A DNA stretch of 64,000 bases, taken from assembly GCA_019056435.1 (NCBI GenBank), contig CP077641.1, positions 3,596,001 through 3,660,000 on the forward strand, read 5' to 3'. Positions 47,701-58,352 of this stretch are shown here, one piece after another. The notes under the pieces are model-generated. The model did no database searches. It was not told the DNA's origin and saw only the letters and a list, made by a program, of their open reading frames with translations. Source of the stretch: Stutzerimonas stutzeri. Lineage in GTDB: Bacteria > Pseudomonadota > Gammaproteobacteria > Pseudomonadales > Pseudomonadaceae. Made by a program: the position numbers and the translations under genes. Positions within the stretch are counted from its first letter, which is position 1, and the number at the start of each line of letters is the position of its first letter.

Positions 47701-47788
47701 GGTAGGCAATCAGGCCCGCCAGGAAAATCGCGACCATGGTCAGCGTGGTCGCGACCGGCCGCAGGATGAACAACCGCGAAATATTCAT
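44708..47788 (-). CDS. muxB: RND efflux transporter MuxB (MdtB-like)
   Basis: 1026 aa. Start [20 protein letters not shown] overlaps the muxA stop (ATGA). Conserved segments: [40 protein letters not shown] and [20 protein letters not shown]. It is paired with MuxC; by analogy with MdtBC this subunit may carry most of the proton relay and the other the drug path, which is family inference. In P. aeruginosa MuxABC-OpmB handles novobiocin, aztreonam and macrolides. Confidence 0.95.
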   Translation of the reverse strand: MNISRLFILRPVATTLTMVAIFLAGLIAYRLLPVAALPQVDYPTIRVMTLYPGASPEVMTSAVTAPLERQFGQMPGLTQMSSTSSGGASVITLRFSLEVELDVAEQEVQAAINAADNLLPSDLPAPPVYNKVNPADTPVMTLAVTSESLALPQLHDLVDTRMAQKLAQISGVGMVSIAGGQRPAVRIQVNPEALASYGLSLADVRSLVTSSNVNQPKGNFDGPTRVSMLDANDQLKTPEEYAELILAYQDGAALRLKDVAQISAGAENERLAAWANQSQAVLLNIQRQPGANVIEVVERIQALLPEVQASMPAGLDVVVLTDRTQTIRAAVTDVQHELMLATVLVVLVTFLFLKKFSATIIPSIAVPLSLVGTFAVMYLAGFSLNNLTLMALTIATGFVVDDAIVMLENIARHVEEGETPLQAALKGARQIGFTLISLTLSLIAVLIPLLFMQDVVGRLFREFAITLAVAILISLVVSLTLTPMMCAKLLKPASKHETRPDWVERLIGGYSRWLTWVLRHQTLTLLVAVGTLALTVVLYLAVPKGFFPVQDTGAIQGISEAPQSISFREMSVRQQSLADVILADPAVESLSSYIGVDGDNVTLNSGRLLINLKPHAERDVTASEVIDRLRPELARLPGIELYMQPVQDLSIEDRVSRTQFQFSLESPDITLLQEWTPRLVEALRDQPELTDVASDLQSDGLQIYLDIDRDAAARLGIEVSAITDALYDAFGQRQISTIFTQASQYRVVLEAEAANRLGAQALEQIFVQSEGGTPVRLSSLATLQQRNAPLLINHIGQFPAVTLSFNLADGVSLGHAVEVIERVEQEIGLPAGIQTRFQGAAEAFRASLSSTLLLILAAVVTMYIVLGVLYESYIHPITILSTLPSAAVGALLALLLTGNDLGLIAIIGIILLIGIVKKNAIMMIDFALEAERNQGMSPADAIYRAALLRFRPILMTTMAALFGAIPLMLASGSGAELRQPLGLVLVGGLLLSQLLTLFTTPVIYLFFDRLGNRFARKGAVEQEASA

Positions 47789-49053
47789 CGCGACGGGCGC
47801 CCCTGGCCTTGGTCCTGCCGCCGGCCCTCCTCACTTCCCTGCGTTTCGACCTTCGGGTTCTCTGCGGCCTGGCGCTCAAGCTGTTCTCGGTCGACCACTT
47901 CGACCTCGGCACCATCGCGCAGGCGGTCGGTCCCTTCCATGACCACCCGATCGCCGGCCGTCAGGCCGCTGGTGATCACCACCTTTTCGCCATCGCTCGG
48001 CCCGACCTCGACGAGGCGCAGCGCAACTTTCGAATCGTCTCCCACGACATAGGCAAAATTGCCGCGGGAACCGAACTGCAAGGCGGCCGACGGCATGAGC
48101 ACGGCGTTATCGAGCGTTTCCACGCGCAGGCGCACGTTGACGAACTGGTTGGGGATCAGCAGTTCCGCCTCGTTGTCGAAACGCGCCTTGAGTTTCAGGG
48201 TACCGGTCGTTGCGTCGATCTGGTTGTCGAGGCTTTCCAGCACGCCCTCGCCGAAAAGCACCCGCTCGCTACGGTCCCAGGCCTGTACCGCGAGGGGCTC
48301 TCCGCGACGAAAGCGTGTGAGCACGGGTGTCAACTGACCTTCGGGCAGGGTGAAGGTAATCGCCATCGGCTGGGTCTGGGTGATCACCACCAGTGGCGTC
48401 GTGTCATTGGCGCTGACCAGGTTGCCCTTGTCCAGCTGCCGCAAACCGACCCGACCATCGATGGGCGCTCGGATTTGCGTGAAGGCCAGGTTCAGCTTCG
48501 CCTCGTTGACGGCCGCCAGGTTGGTCGCAATGGTGCCCTGGTACTGATTGACCAGCGCTTGCTGGGTATCGAGGGTCTGCTTGGCGATGCTGTCGTCGTC
48601 GAACAGCCCTCGGTAACGCTCCAGGTCGACCTGCGCGTTCTTCAACAGCGCCTGGTTCTGGCGCAACGTGCCTTCCGCCTGCTGCAGCGCCACCTCATAG
48701 GGACGCGGATCGATGACCGCAAGCAGGTCGCCTTCGGAAACACGCTGGCCTTCTTCGAATTTCACGTCTACCAGCTCGCCAGCGACCCGACTGCGTACGT
48801 TCACGGTATTAAGCGGCGTGACGGTCCCGAGCGCCTTTTCATAGACCTCGAAGGTCCCTTGCTCCACCGTCGCGACACGCACCGGCGTAGCACCACCGAA
48901 TGCGCCGAACCCGGGGCGACCGCGCGCGCCCTGCTGAGGCTGCTCCGCAGCGCTGGGCCACATCCACCAGACCAGAACGACGATCGCGATGAGCACCAGT
49001 CCCACGATCAACCAACGCCGCACGGACGCCGAAGAAGTGCTTGCCTCTGACAT
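47785..49053 (-). CDS. muxA: RND efflux membrane fusion protein MuxA (MdtA-like)
   Basis: 422 aa from ATG 49053 ([14 protein letters not shown]); longer readings add an unrelated leader. N-terminal membrane anchor [18 protein letters not shown], lipoyl halves [20 protein letters not shown] and [20 protein letters not shown], hairpin [20 protein letters not shown], and a basic Gln/Arg-rich tail ([13 protein letters not shown]). First gene of muxABC-opmB; its promoter must lie in the 265-base divergent gap to the MurJ-like gene. Confidence 0.94.
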   Translation of the reverse strand: MSEASTSSASVRRWLIVGLVLIAIVVLVWWMWPSAAEQPQQGARGRPGFGAFGGATPVRVATVEQGTFEVYEKALGTVTPLNTVNVRSRVAGELVDVKFEEGQRVSEGDLLAVIDPRPYEVALQQAEGTLRQNQALLKNAQVDLERYRGLFDDDSIAKQTLDTQQALVNQYQGTIATNLAAVNEAKLNLAFTQIRAPIDGRVGLRQLDKGNLVSANDTTPLVVITQTQPMAITFTLPEGQLTPVLTRFRRGEPLAVQAWDRSERVLFGEGVLESLDNQIDATTGTLKLKARFDNEAELLIPNQFVNVRLRVETLDNAVLMPSAALQFGSRGNFAYVVGDDSKVALRLVEVGPSDGEKVVITSGLTAGDRVVMEGTDRLRDGAEVEVVDREQLERQAAENPKVETQGSEEGRRQDQGQGRPSR

Positions 49054-49318
49054 GAATTCGGTTCGCCTGAAAAAGAGCGTGAACCATAAGCAGTGGCGCG
49101 TCGCTCGCAAAGTGGATTTACGGCATTTTTACGTATCGACACGTGACAGATCGCCCAGACCGGCGCGCAAGCGCCTGGAACCATGCCAAGGCCTTTCAGT
49201 CTATGTAACGTTCGCCGGCGCACCCGGCTAACGACCAAGGAACTGTCCCGGTGCCGGCGCACGAGCACACGCTCCGCTTTACCAGGCCTGACATCCCCGG
49301 CCTGCACAGGATCAAGGA

Positions 49319-50785
49319 ATGAATGCATCACTGGTCATCCTGGCGTTGACTGTCGCCAGCTTTCTACTCGGTTTTCTACGCGACCTGTTCATCGCCCGGG
49401 CCTTCGGTCTGAGCTGGGAAGCGGACCTGATATTCGTTGCGCTCATCCTGCCGCTGTTCTTTGAAAACTTCCTCGGCCTCGCCCTGCGCGACGCGATGAT
49501 TCCCTATCTGCAGCGATTACGCAGTCAATCCCAAGCCTTGTTCGAAACGGTTGGCCGATGGCTCTACTGGCGCGTAACCCTGATCGGCATCGGCACCAGC
49601 GCGCTGGCCATACTCACCAGTTACTGGCTACTCAATCTCCTGGCACCGGGCTGGTCAGACGCGCAAGTGTCGGCGGGCCAGCTGGTGTTCTGCGTCGGCG
49701 CGCTGCTCGTCGCGGTGCAGGCAGTGCTCTACTGCCAAGGCGCATTGCTGAACATGGACGACATTTTCATCCTGCCGATGACGCGCACCGTGTTGCTCAA
49801 CGCCGGGGCCATCATCGGAATCCTGCTGTTCGAGCCGAGGGGCATGGTGATTTTTATCGGCATGCTCCTTCCACAGCTGGCGCTGATCGTCCTCCAGCAT
49901 CGGCGCATCCACTACCTGCGTGGCGGTAGGACTGTCGAGACGCACGGCCACGCCGGCAGCTTTGGTCTCGCCTTCGCCCCGGTACTGGTGGCGGCTGGTG
50001 CCCAGCAGGGCTGCATCCTCGCCGAACGGATGTTCGCCTCCTTTCTCGAAGAGGGCAGCATCACGATGCTGTCCTTTGCGTTTCGGATCGTCACCATTCC
50101 GCTGACGCTCTACGCCATGTCCGTGCTGTCGGTACTGTTCCCGCGGTTCGTCTCGAGCTGGAGCGACACCAATCATGCCGAGCATGCGGCCCTGGTTCGC
50201 AAAGGGCTGCTCGCGACGCTGCTGTTCCTGGTTCCGGCAAGCGTCGCCCTCTGCTCCTTTCCACAAACCGTGGTTTCGGTGCTGCTGGAGCGCGGGCAGT
50301 TCGGCGCCAGCCAAACCGTCGCGACCGCTTCGCTCGTCGTGATCTACGCTGCGGGTCTTCCCGCGCAAGGCCTGGCGCTGTTGTGGGGCCGAGTCTTACT
50401 GGCGCAGCATCAGGCGCGGCTGTTCCTGGCCATCACGCTGATCAGTTCGGCATTGACGGTGGGGCTCGACGCATTGCTCTACCGGAGCTATGGCGCCGAA
50501 GGGCTGGCGCTCGCCTTCACTGCCGGGGCGATTCTGCAAGCGACTTTCATGGGGCTTTATGTACGCCGCGCCTCGCCTGCCGGTATCGCGGCAGGCGTGC
50601 TGCTACGTTGGGTGGCGACGGCGGCCGCGGTATTCGCCGCCCTGCACTGGGCCCCTGCCCCGCACGGACTGCTGCAACTCTGCATTTACATTGCCTTGGT
50701 GCTCGCGGCGTTCGCCGTGGGTGTGCTGGTGCTCGGCGAGCGCGACCTGTTCAAGCCCAGCTACTGGTCGATGCGTAGAGCCTGA
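49319..50785 (+). CDS. MurJ/MviN-like lipid-linked sugar flippase
   Basis: 488 aa, about fourteen hydrophobic helices from the very start (SLVILALTVASFLLGFLRDL, FIARAFGLSWEADLIFVALI). MOP-superfamily MurJ signature regions: LALRDAMIPYLQ, LFPRFVSSWS and VLLERGQFGAS. MurJ flips lipid II, but the housekeeping murJ of pseudomonads is usually beside ribF and rpsT. This lone copy is therefore probably a paralogue serving another polysaccharide. Start ATG 49319 follows AAGGA. Neighbours on both sides are unrelated. Confidence 0.82.
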   Translation: MNASLVILALTVASFLLGFLRDLFIARAFGLSWEADLIFVALILPLFFENFLGLALRDAMIPYLQRLRSQSQALFETVGRWLYWRVTLIGIGTSALAILTSYWLLNLLAPGWSDAQVSAGQLVFCVGALLVAVQAVLYCQGALLNMDDIFILPMTRTVLLNAGAIIGILLFEPRGMVIFIGMLLPQLALIVLQHRRIHYLRGGRTVETHGHAGSFGLAFAPVLVAAGAQQGCILAERMFASFLEEGSITMLSFAFRIVTIPLTLYAMSVLSVLFPRFVSSWSDTNHAEHAALVRKGLLATLLFLVPASVALCSFPQTVVSVLLERGQFGASQTVATASLVVIYAAGLPAQGLALLWGRVLLAQHQARLFLAITLISSALTVGLDALLYRSYGAEGLALAFTAGAILQATFMGLYVRRASPAGIAAGVLLRWVATAAAVFAALHWAPAPHGLLQLCIYIALVLAAFAVGVLVLGERDLFKPSYWSMRRA

Positions 50786-50873
50786 GTGGGAGCGCGCAGC
50801 GAGACAGGGGCTGCAACCGCAATAGAAAGGATGCGGTGGCTGAACACTGCTCGCTCAGGTCGCGCTGTGTCGC

Positions 50874-52097
50874 TCAGCCGCCGATCGCCACCATTCCGAG
50901 GGCATCGGGCGCGTCTTGAGGCTGAACCGGAGCGGACGCTCCAATGCGGACGGCGCGCTGTGTCATGACGATATCCAGCGCGCGGCTGGGCAGGATGTCG
51001 ACATCGTCGAACGTGATCAGCTGGCCCGGCTCGACAGCGCGTTTCAGCGCGGTCTTGCGCAGCAGGCCGATCGGGACATGGTCCGGTTCGTCATCGAGCC
51101 TGACCGCCTCGCCGCGGAACTGGAAACCGCCGATGCCGCGTTCGATCAGCTCACCCGCCCGCATTGCACGCTTGGCGATCGCGCCGACGCCGAGCGTTGG
51201 AGTCGTCGAATTGTTGAGCAGCACACCGCCCCCGTTGAGCACGCGGCGCACCGTCTTGCCAACCTCCAGCGAGCACAGGTGAAACGGGCGAACCAGTGTG
51301 TAGAACGGGCCGGGGCCGAGCTTGAAATACTCCAACGCCGCCTGTTGGTTCTCGTCATGCTGGCAAACCAGAAACACACCGCCGGCGGGGTAGCCCGCGG
51401 GAATCACATAGTCAACGAGAGGCTGGCCGACTCGCTCCGCCATCAGCCCGAGGAGATTGCCCGTCTCGTTCAGGTTGGTGGAAGCCAGCCCTTCGAGACC
51501 TTGCCGCGTGATGGTCGCCCCGAGTCCATTTCCAACGACCACTTGCTCGATCTGCACCTTGGTGCCGTCGGTGAAGGACGTCGTCTGGTCCACGCTGATG
51601 CCCTGGCGCTTGGCCCAGTACGCCATGTCTTCCGGCGATGGATCATGGTTCAGGTAGCCCTTCATGTTGCCGTAGACCAGCGGCTTGAAGCCCATCATCA
51701 CGGCTTCTTCGTGCAGGGCCGCCAGCGAGCCGGGTTGGTCGCCCTCAGCCTCGGTAATGAAACCCTTTCCAGCCAGGTACGAGCCCGTCGTCACCTGCAG
51801 TTCGGCATTGATGGTGACGACCGGTAGCCCGGCCTCGAAGGCGCGCTCGATGACCTCCGTCCCGTGGAAAACATCGCCGCTGCATTCCACGATCAGGTCG
51901 GCGCCGGCGACCAGCTCATCGATGGAATTCGTCAGGCATTCGGGTAAGGGAAAACCGCCAAGCGTGTTAAGCGGTCGACGAGTGAGGACATGAGAGATAT
52001 CCATGTCCTGGTAATGCTGCTTGATCAGACGGATGAAGCAGTGGGCGATCATGCCCGTGCCGGATACACCGATCTTCTTGATGTTCGAGTTATGCAT
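50874..52097 (-). CDS. Homoserine-dehydrogenase-like NAD(P) oxidoreductase with SAF domain
   Basis: 407 aa. N-terminal Rossmann fold KKIGVSGTGMIAHCFIRLIK, then LIVECSGDVFHGTEVIERAF as in the NAD-binding domain of homoserine dehydrogenase. C-terminal SAF-like segment (GLLRKTALKRAVEPGQLITF, DDVDILPSRAL) as in sialate synthase or altronate dehydratase modules. Such two-domain proteins act on sugar acids or nucleotide-sugar-like compounds in scattered pathways, but I cannot assign this substrate. ATG 52097; monocistronic between convergent murJ-like and upstream tpx. Confidence 0.75.
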   Translation of the reverse strand: MHNSNIKKIGVSGTGMIAHCFIRLIKQHYQDMDISHVLTRRPLNTLGGFPLPECLTNSIDELVAGADLIVECSGDVFHGTEVIERAFEAGLPVVTINAELQVTTGSYLAGKGFITEAEGDQPGSLAALHEEAVMMGFKPLVYGNMKGYLNHDPSPEDMAYWAKRQGISVDQTTSFTDGTKVQIEQVVVGNGLGATITRQGLEGLASTNLNETGNLLGLMAERVGQPLVDYVIPAGYPAGGVFLVCQHDENQQAALEYFKLGPGPFYTLVRPFHLCSLEVGKTVRRVLNGGGVLLNNSTTPTLGVGAIAKRAMRAGELIERGIGGFQFRGEAVRLDDEPDHVPIGLLRKTALKRAVEPGQLITFDDVDILPSRALDIVMTQRAVRIGASAPVQPQDAPDALGMVAIGG

Positions 52098-52314
52098 AGT
52101 GAATCCATTCGAGGGGCAACCAAGACTAGGACCGCGCCGGCTTCGAAAAATTTAGATAGCCGAGAAGAAACTGGCCTATCGCCACTCGGTTATAGGCACT
52201 GCGTCGCACCCTAGCCCGATCAAACCTAAGGGGTGACCTGACATGGAGCCAATTGCGATTAACTAGCGAGGCGATGGGATAGGCGGGAAATCCGCCGCCA
52301 ACAAAACCCGACCA

Positions 52315-52338
52315 GGGAAGCGGCATTGCACCGCTCCC
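52315..52338 (-). terminator. Candidate tpx terminator
   Basis: On the minus strand GGGAGCGG, loop TGCAATG, CCGCTTCCC (one mismatch), with a T-rich GGTTTTGTT about ten bases later. It begins 10 bases after the tpx stop. Confidence 0.5.
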
Positions 52339-52348
52339 CTATGAGCAC

Positions 52349-52849
52349 CTACTTGAGCACTGCCAATGCAGCGTCGTAGTCAGGTTCGGTACCGATTTCA
52401 GAGACCAGCTGGCTGTGCAGGACCTGGTCGTTTTCGTCGAGCACGATCACCGCACGCGCCGATACACCGGCCAACGGACCCGTTGCGATCAGCACACCGT
52501 AATTCTCGAGGAATTCGCGACCACGCATCGTCGAGAGGTTGACCACGTTCTCCAGGCCCTCGGCACCGCAAAAACGTTTCTGCGCGAACGGCAGGTCAGC
52601 AGAGATGCACAACACCACGGTGTTGGTCAGGTCGCTGGCTTGCGCATTGAACTTGCGAACGGAGGTGGCGCAGGTCGGTGTGTCGATGCTGGGAAAAATG
52701 TTCAGCACCTTGCGCTTGCCGGAGTAGGCGTCGAGCCCCACATCGGCCAGATCGCCACTAACCAGGCTGAAGGGTTTGGCCTTTTCCCCTTTGGCGGGAA
52801 ACGTGCCGGCAATCTTGATCGGGTTGCCGCGTAGCGTGACTTCTGTCAT
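52349..52849 (-). CDS. tpx: Thiol peroxidase Tpx
   Basis: 166 aa, standard size. Atypical 2-Cys peroxiredoxin: peroxidatic Cys in [20 protein letters not shown] and resolving Cys in [21 protein letters not shown]-terminus [20 protein letters not shown]. Reduces lipid and hydrogen peroxides using thioredoxin. Start ATG 52849 with GAGGAGTTC upstream. It follows the symporter gene by 47 bases, across a hairpin GGCCACG/CGTGGCC (52868-52889) that may end or trim that transcript. Confidence 0.96.
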   Translation of the reverse strand: MTEVTLRGNPIKIAGTFPAKGEKAKPFSLVSGDLADVGLDAYSGKRKVLNIFPSIDTPTCATSVRKFNAQASDLTNTVVLCISADLPFAQKRFCGAEGLENVVNLSTMRGREFLENYGVLIATGPLAGVSARAVIVLDENDQVLHSQLVSEIGTEPDYDAALAVLK

Positions 52850-52896
52850 GTGAACTCCTCCGGTTGCGGCCACGAGGTTACCCGTGGCCAGGTTGA

Positions 52897-54249
52897 TCAG
52901 GCCGCGTGAGTGCGGGCGAAGTATTCTCGGGTCAGCTTGACTACCACCGGGCTCAAGAGCAACAGCGACACCAGGTTGGGGATCGCCATCAGACCATTGA
53001 GTGTGTCGGCGAGCAGCCAGGCGAAATCGAGATGGGCAATCGCACCGAAGGGCACCGCGACGACCCAGATCACACGGAACGGCCAGACGGCCTTGGTGCC
53101 GACCAGGAACTCCCAGCAGCGCTCGCCGAAATAGCTCCATCCAAGAATGGTAGTGAAGGCGAACACCACCAGCGCGATGGTCAGCAGCGCGCCCCCAACA
53201 CCCGGCATCGCCTGTTCGAACGCGGCAGCAGACAATGCGGCGCCGCTTTCGCCGCTGGTCCAGACACCCGAGCAGATGATCGCAAGCCCCGTAATGGTGC
53301 AGATAATGATGGTATCGATGAAGGTCCCCATCATGCCGATCAGGCCTGAACGCACCGAGCTCTGCGTGGTACCGGCCGCCTGGGCGATACCCGCGGTTCC
53401 CAGACCTGCCTCGTTCGAGAAGATGCCGCGAGCGACACCGAACCGAATGGCGGCCATCACTGCCGCACCAGCGAAGCCGCCGGTGGCTGCGATGGGTGTA
53501 AAGGCGTGAGTGAAGATCAGGCCGAATGCCGCCGGAATGCTGGCTGCGTTGACCACCAGCACCACGATGCCGGCAATGATGTACGCCACGCACATGAAGG
53601 GCACCAATGCCGCAGCAACCTTGCCGATGCGCTTGATGCCACCCAGGATCACCAGACCGACGAACAGCATGGTGACTAGGCCAGTGACCCAGAGCGGAAC
53701 GGAAAACGTCGCCTGCAGGGCAAGGGCCATGCTGTTGACCTGCACCATGTTGCCGATGCCGAAGCCAGCCAGCCCGCCGAAGATCGCGAAGGCCCCGCCC
53801 AGCCACAGCCAGCGCTTGCCGAGACCGTTCTTGATGGCGTACATCGGGCCCCCGACGTGCTCGCCGCGATCATCCTTTTCACGGTAGTGAACCGCCAGTA
53901 CGACCTCGCAGTACTTGGTTGCCATACCGACCAGCGCGGTACACCACATCCAGAACAGCGCGCCCGGGCCACCGAGGAAGATGGCCGTGGCGACGCCAGC
54001 GATGTTACCCGTACCCACGGTCGCCGCCAGGCAGGTCATCAATGCCTGGAACGGGCTGATCTCGCCCGTCGTCTCGTCGCCCTTGGCGCGTCCGCGCCAG
54101 ATCATTGCAAAACCGGTACCGATTCGCACCAGCGGCATGAACTTGAGCATGACCATGAGGAACAGACCGGTGCCGAGGATCAGCACCAGCATGGGCGGGC
54201 CCCAGACGAGCCCATTGACGCTATTGACGAGGTTCTGCAGGAATTCCAT
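52897..54249 (-). CDS. Alanine/glycine:cation symporter, AGCS family
   Basis: 450 aa with about eleven membrane helices. Family signatures: [72 protein letters not shown] and [18 protein letters not shown]. Sodium- or proton-coupled import of D/L-alanine or glycine. Start ATG 54249 ([17 protein letters not shown]) with AAGGGTG upstream. Confidence 0.94.
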   Translation of the reverse strand: MEFLQNLVNSVNGLVWGPPMLVLILGTGLFLMVMLKFMPLVRIGTGFAMIWRGRAKGDETTGEISPFQALMTCLAATVGTGNIAGVATAIFLGGPGALFWMWCTALVGMATKYCEVVLAVHYREKDDRGEHVGGPMYAIKNGLGKRWLWLGGAFAIFGGLAGFGIGNMVQVNSMALALQATFSVPLWVTGLVTMLFVGLVILGGIKRIGKVAAALVPFMCVAYIIAGIVVLVVNAASIPAAFGLIFTHAFTPIAATGGFAGAAVMAAIRFGVARGIFSNEAGLGTAGIAQAAGTTQSSVRSGLIGMMGTFIDTIIICTITGLAIICSGVWTSGESGAALSAAAFEQAMPGVGGALLTIALVVFAFTTILGWSYFGERCWEFLVGTKAVWPFRVIWVVAVPFGAIAHLDFAWLLADTLNGLMAIPNLVSLLLLSPVVVKLTREYFARTHAA

Positions 54250-54666
54250 TCAAGGCACCCTTATTCGTTATGTTAGACATCCTTGCCCATGCGGGCCGCG
54301 TGCCACCTGTGTACCTCTAGTCAATCGAATCCAGCCAATCGAACGCCACAAGCGCAAACGCACGCAAACGGCCCGGCAACGACGCCACCTCATGTGACGC
54401 CGCAGCCGGCAGCCTGCATGGCCCGAGTTAGAGCCAGACAGCAACTGCCTTGCAAGGAGCGACCCAGCGATCCTACCACCACCGTGCGCACTTGGCGCCA
54501 GCCCGAATGACGAGCCAGCGGCTCGTCCCTGAAGCCAGCAAACGACTCGGGAGTCAGGCACCGCGGCAGTGCAGGTTGCCGGTTACGTAAGCTGCTCAGC
54601 GTAGCCGAGCGATGCCGGCTTGCCAGCGCGATTCGAAGATAATTTCGGTCGAACGCGACGTCTGGG
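54250..54666. other. 417-base gap between symporter and tamB
   Basis: No credible gene. It should hold the symporter promoter (minus strand, near 54250-54300) and the tamB 3' region. A perfect inverted repeat GACGAGCC-AGC-GGCTCGTC at 54509-54527 is the only clear structure. It is about 140 bases past the tamB stop and could be a transcript end, though it lacks a T tract. Confidence 0.4.
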
Positions 54667-57600
54667 TCAGAAGTTGCGGCGGTAGAAGATGTCCAGCGAA
54701 CTGGCCAGGCCGCTAGCCGCTTCCAGGAAGATGCGTTTGGTCAGCTGGTAGCGCAGTGCAATGGTATTGGCCGGCTCGAACACCCCGACGCCATAACGGA
54801 GCGTCAGGCGATCGGTGAGTCGGCCACTGGCGACCACACTGGTGTCGTTGCCGCTGCCTTCGGTGTCGAGCTGGAAGTCCTGGATGCCCAATCGCTGCGC
54901 AACATTACCCGTCACCGAGGCACTGCCGGCCAGGCCAAGTCCGAGCGCGGCCTGGGCAAGCATGTTGTTGTCGCCCGAGTCCGCCCCCAACGGCCGGCCC
55001 AGTACCAGATAGGACAACGCCTGCTCCTGGCTCATCGCAGGCTCGGAGAAGACGTCCACTCTCGGCTGTTCGGCGCTGCCGGTGATGCGTAGGCCCGCGA
55101 TGACGTTGTCCGCCTCGATCCGGCGGATCGCTTCGATATCAAGATAGGGTTGCGACAGCACGCCCGTGAACAGCAGGCGCGCCCGACGTATGTTCAGACG
55201 CTGGCCGTAGGCGCGGTAGCGACCGTTGTTCAGGTTCAGCTCGCCGCGGGTGTCGAGATCGTCGCCGATGTGCAGATACCCGGCGAGGTCAGCCGTCAGG
55301 CCGAAGCCGGAGAAGCGCAGCCTGTCCTGTCCAACCTCGACCCGAACATCCATGCGCATGGCCAGCGGTGTCGCCGCTTCCTCGGCCTCCTCGCCGACAA
55401 TCACCGTGTCGTTCGACACCGTGACAGTGGAAGGTGGTAACTCGCGCACCGTGATCTCGCCTCGAGGCACCCTGACGTTACCGATCACCGCCAGCTGGTC
55501 TTCAGCCAGCTGCAGGCGAAGGTCCGGCTCAACCTCGAGTTCGGCATAGGGCTCGACCACGACGGGCAATCGGCTGCCGCTGACCCGAATGTCGAGATCC
55601 AGCTCGTCGCCCCAGGCGACGTCGCCGCCTATCTCGCCACGCCCCTGTTCGCCGCTGCGCCAGTTGCCGTCCAGTCGCAGCTGCTCACCATCGATCAGCG
55701 CCCGCACCTGTAGTTGCTCGAAGCTGACCGGCAATTCACTTCCGGCGATCTCGCCGTCGCTCAGGTTCAGCTCGCCGGTCACCTGAGGCTTGGACAACGT
55801 GCCTGACAGGCTGCCCGTTCCATTGAGCTGCCCGTCGAAGCGATCGACCTGAGGGATGAAGGGCCGGGCAACCGACAGGTCGAGCTCGCGCAACCGGAAC
55901 TCCCCGGCTATGGGCTTCTCCTCGCCAGCCGGATTGATCTGCAGAGACATGTCCAGCGAGCCAAGCTGCCCGCCTTCGAAACGCAAGCGACTATCGATTT
56001 GCGCTGGCGCGAGATTACTCGTCAGTTGGAGCGTCGAGTACGGGAAGTCGAGCCAGCGCTCGCCCTCGCGGATCCGTAATGTTCCCGGCCCGGCATCCAC
56101 TCGAACACTGCCCGTGGGGCCGGCGGCTGGCAGGTCGATGGCAAGATCGGCGTTGACCTCGCCCTGCCAGAGCAGGTTGTCGGGCAGGTAGCGGGCGAGC
56201 GAGTCCAGGGGAAATCGCGCAGTTGGTAGCGCAGCCGTGGGTCGGGAGCAAGGCGCTGCTCTTCGGCGCAGAGCGACGCCTGGCCAGACGCCCAGCAATG
56301 CGCGCCGAAGGTAATCCGGCCATTGGCCAGGCGTTCGAGCATCGCGGGCTGGCGAAGCATCCAGCGCTGATCCTCGGCCTCCACTTCAGCCTGGACGAGC
56401 CGTCCGCGCCAGTCATCGCCGCGCAAACCGCCGTCGAGTGCAACCGCGAGGTCCACCAACGGTCCGGTGAGTTCGAGCGCTGCCGTGTGCGCCTCCAGGG
56501 TGCCATCGGCGGTGAGGTTCAGCGTGCCGACCTCGGTTTCTCCGGCCTGTATGCCGGTCGCGACCAGGCCCAGGCGCCCTCGCTGGCCTTGGTCCAGCCC
56601 CGCCGACACCTCCAGTCGCGCCAGTCGGTTGTCCTGCAGCGCCAGGTCATTGCCGTCGAGTTGGAGTTCGCCCCGTGGCGCATCCAGCGTACCGGACAGG
56701 CTCAGCGTGCCCACTGCGCGCCCGGCCAAGTCGGGCCACAACTGGGCGAGGCGAGGCAAGTTCAGCTCAAGATCGGCCTGCAACGCCTCTCCCAGCGCGC
56801 CTCTACCCTGTACGCGGTTGTCGCCCAGGCGCAGGTCGAGTTCGGGGACCGCCCAGTTGTCGCCCTGCCCGTTCGCATCGAGCTTCAAGGTCACGGGTTG
56901 GCGACGAAGCGTGCCGTCGATGTCTAGCTGCGCCTGGGCTTGCAGCACGTCGCCCAGGCGGCCCTGACTGACGAGCGTTCCGCCCAGTTGGCCGGGCAAC
57001 TCAGCCACCCAGTAGGCCGGATCCAGGCCACTCAGGTTGAGCCTGGTATCCCAGTCGATGCCATCGACAAAGCCGATACTCAGGTTTCCCTCGGCGCGTC
57101 CCTGGCCCGCAACCAACTCGAGCTGTGGCAGGTGCAGCACTTCGAGATTGCCGCTGATCGGGCTGCGCAGGCTGAAATCACCGGAGGGGCCCGCCAGGCC
57201 CGCATCGAAATGGCCGAGGTAGTTGCCATCATCGTATTGCAGCTGGGCATCGAGCCGACGCAAGGCAACGGGTGGCTCCTCCGCATCCGGGTAGAGCCGG
57301 CGCCAGGGGAAGTCCCGCCAGGCCAGCTCGGCATCGGCCTGTAGGCCGTCCGTCCAGCCCAGATCGCCTTGGAGGGCGACGGTCCGCTCATTGCCGGCAT
57401 CGAGCAGCAGTTGGTCGACTCGTGCCTGCTCGGCGTCGACCGTCCCGCGCAGACGGAGCCCGACTGCCCCGCCCTCGCCCTGCACGGCGCCCTCACCCGC
57501 TAGCCGGTAGCCCTGCTGCAGATCACCCTCGGCAGTCAGCTCCAATCTTTGCAGGCGCAAGGCCTCCGGCAGCTCGGGGCTGGCCTTGAAGTCTTCGATG

Positions 57601-58352
57601 ACGAGCAGCAGGTTTGCCGGCAAATCCTCTTCCAGCGGCCGGACCCGACCGCTGACACGCGCCTGCAGGTAGCCTTGGCTCTGGATATCGAGCATCAGGT
57701 GCTCACGCAGCTCGCCGGTTGCCCGAAGCATCAGCGCCCAGGGCTGCTCGCCCGGAGAGCGCAGGGCGACGGTGCCACCCAGGTCCAGGGGCCAGTCGTC
57801 CTCGGGTTCGAGCCGCCCTGACAGGTCGGCGTCCAGGTCGGCTCGGCGAACCTGCAGCGCGCCGATGTCCAGCCCGTCGCGTCGCCAGTCGGCACGCAGC
57901 GTCAGGCGCTGCAGTTGCTCGGTACCATTGAACTGCACCCGGCCCACCTCGACCCGCCCGATGCGCAGTTCCAGCGGCAGCTTCAGGTCGGGTAACTGAA
58001 GGGGCTCGTCGTTCGGCTCCTCAGGGCTGGGCGGCATGCGCACATCGATGTCACCGGTGACCAGTTCGTCTATGCACAGCGTGCGGCGCAACAGACACGA
58101 CGGCGACCAGTCCATCCGCGGTTCGACGATCTCTACCCGCCGGCCGTCCTGCTCCCAAAGCAAACGCTCGGCCTGCCAACGACCGGCGAGGCGTCCGTCA
58201 AAGGCCTCGAGCTCAAGCCCCGGTATCTTGCCCAGCGCCCAGCGGCTGCCCGCAGACGTGCCGAGCACGCCTCCGAGGGCGAGCACCACGAGCAGGATCA
58301 GCGCGACAACCGCCAGCAGCACCCAGCCCAGTATCCGAGCGCCGCGTCTCAT
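54667..58352 (-). CDS. tamB: TamB AsmA-like translocation/phospholipid-transport protein, frameshift near 56209
   Basis: ~1228 aa after repair. N-terminal inner-membrane anchor ILGWVLLAVVALILLVVLAL, a long repetitive beta-rich periplasmic body (many short LxLxG-type strands, as in bridge-like lipid transfer proteins) and the C-terminal DUF490 domain (LSYLVLGRPLGADSGDNNML, LGIQDFQLDTEGS, LTLRYGVGVFEPANTIALRY ending FYRRNF). Frame is lost at GGGG 56208-56211; one added base gives LRDFPLDSLARYLPDNLLWQ. With TamA it links inner and outer membranes for protein insertion or phospholipid flow. Start overlaps the tamA stop by four bases. Confidence 0.92.

Noticed and set aside
52850..53806. N-terminal extension of tpx to 485 residues
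   Set aside because: The extra residues are an out-of-frame reading of the symporter gene; Tpx is complete from 52849 with its own RBS.
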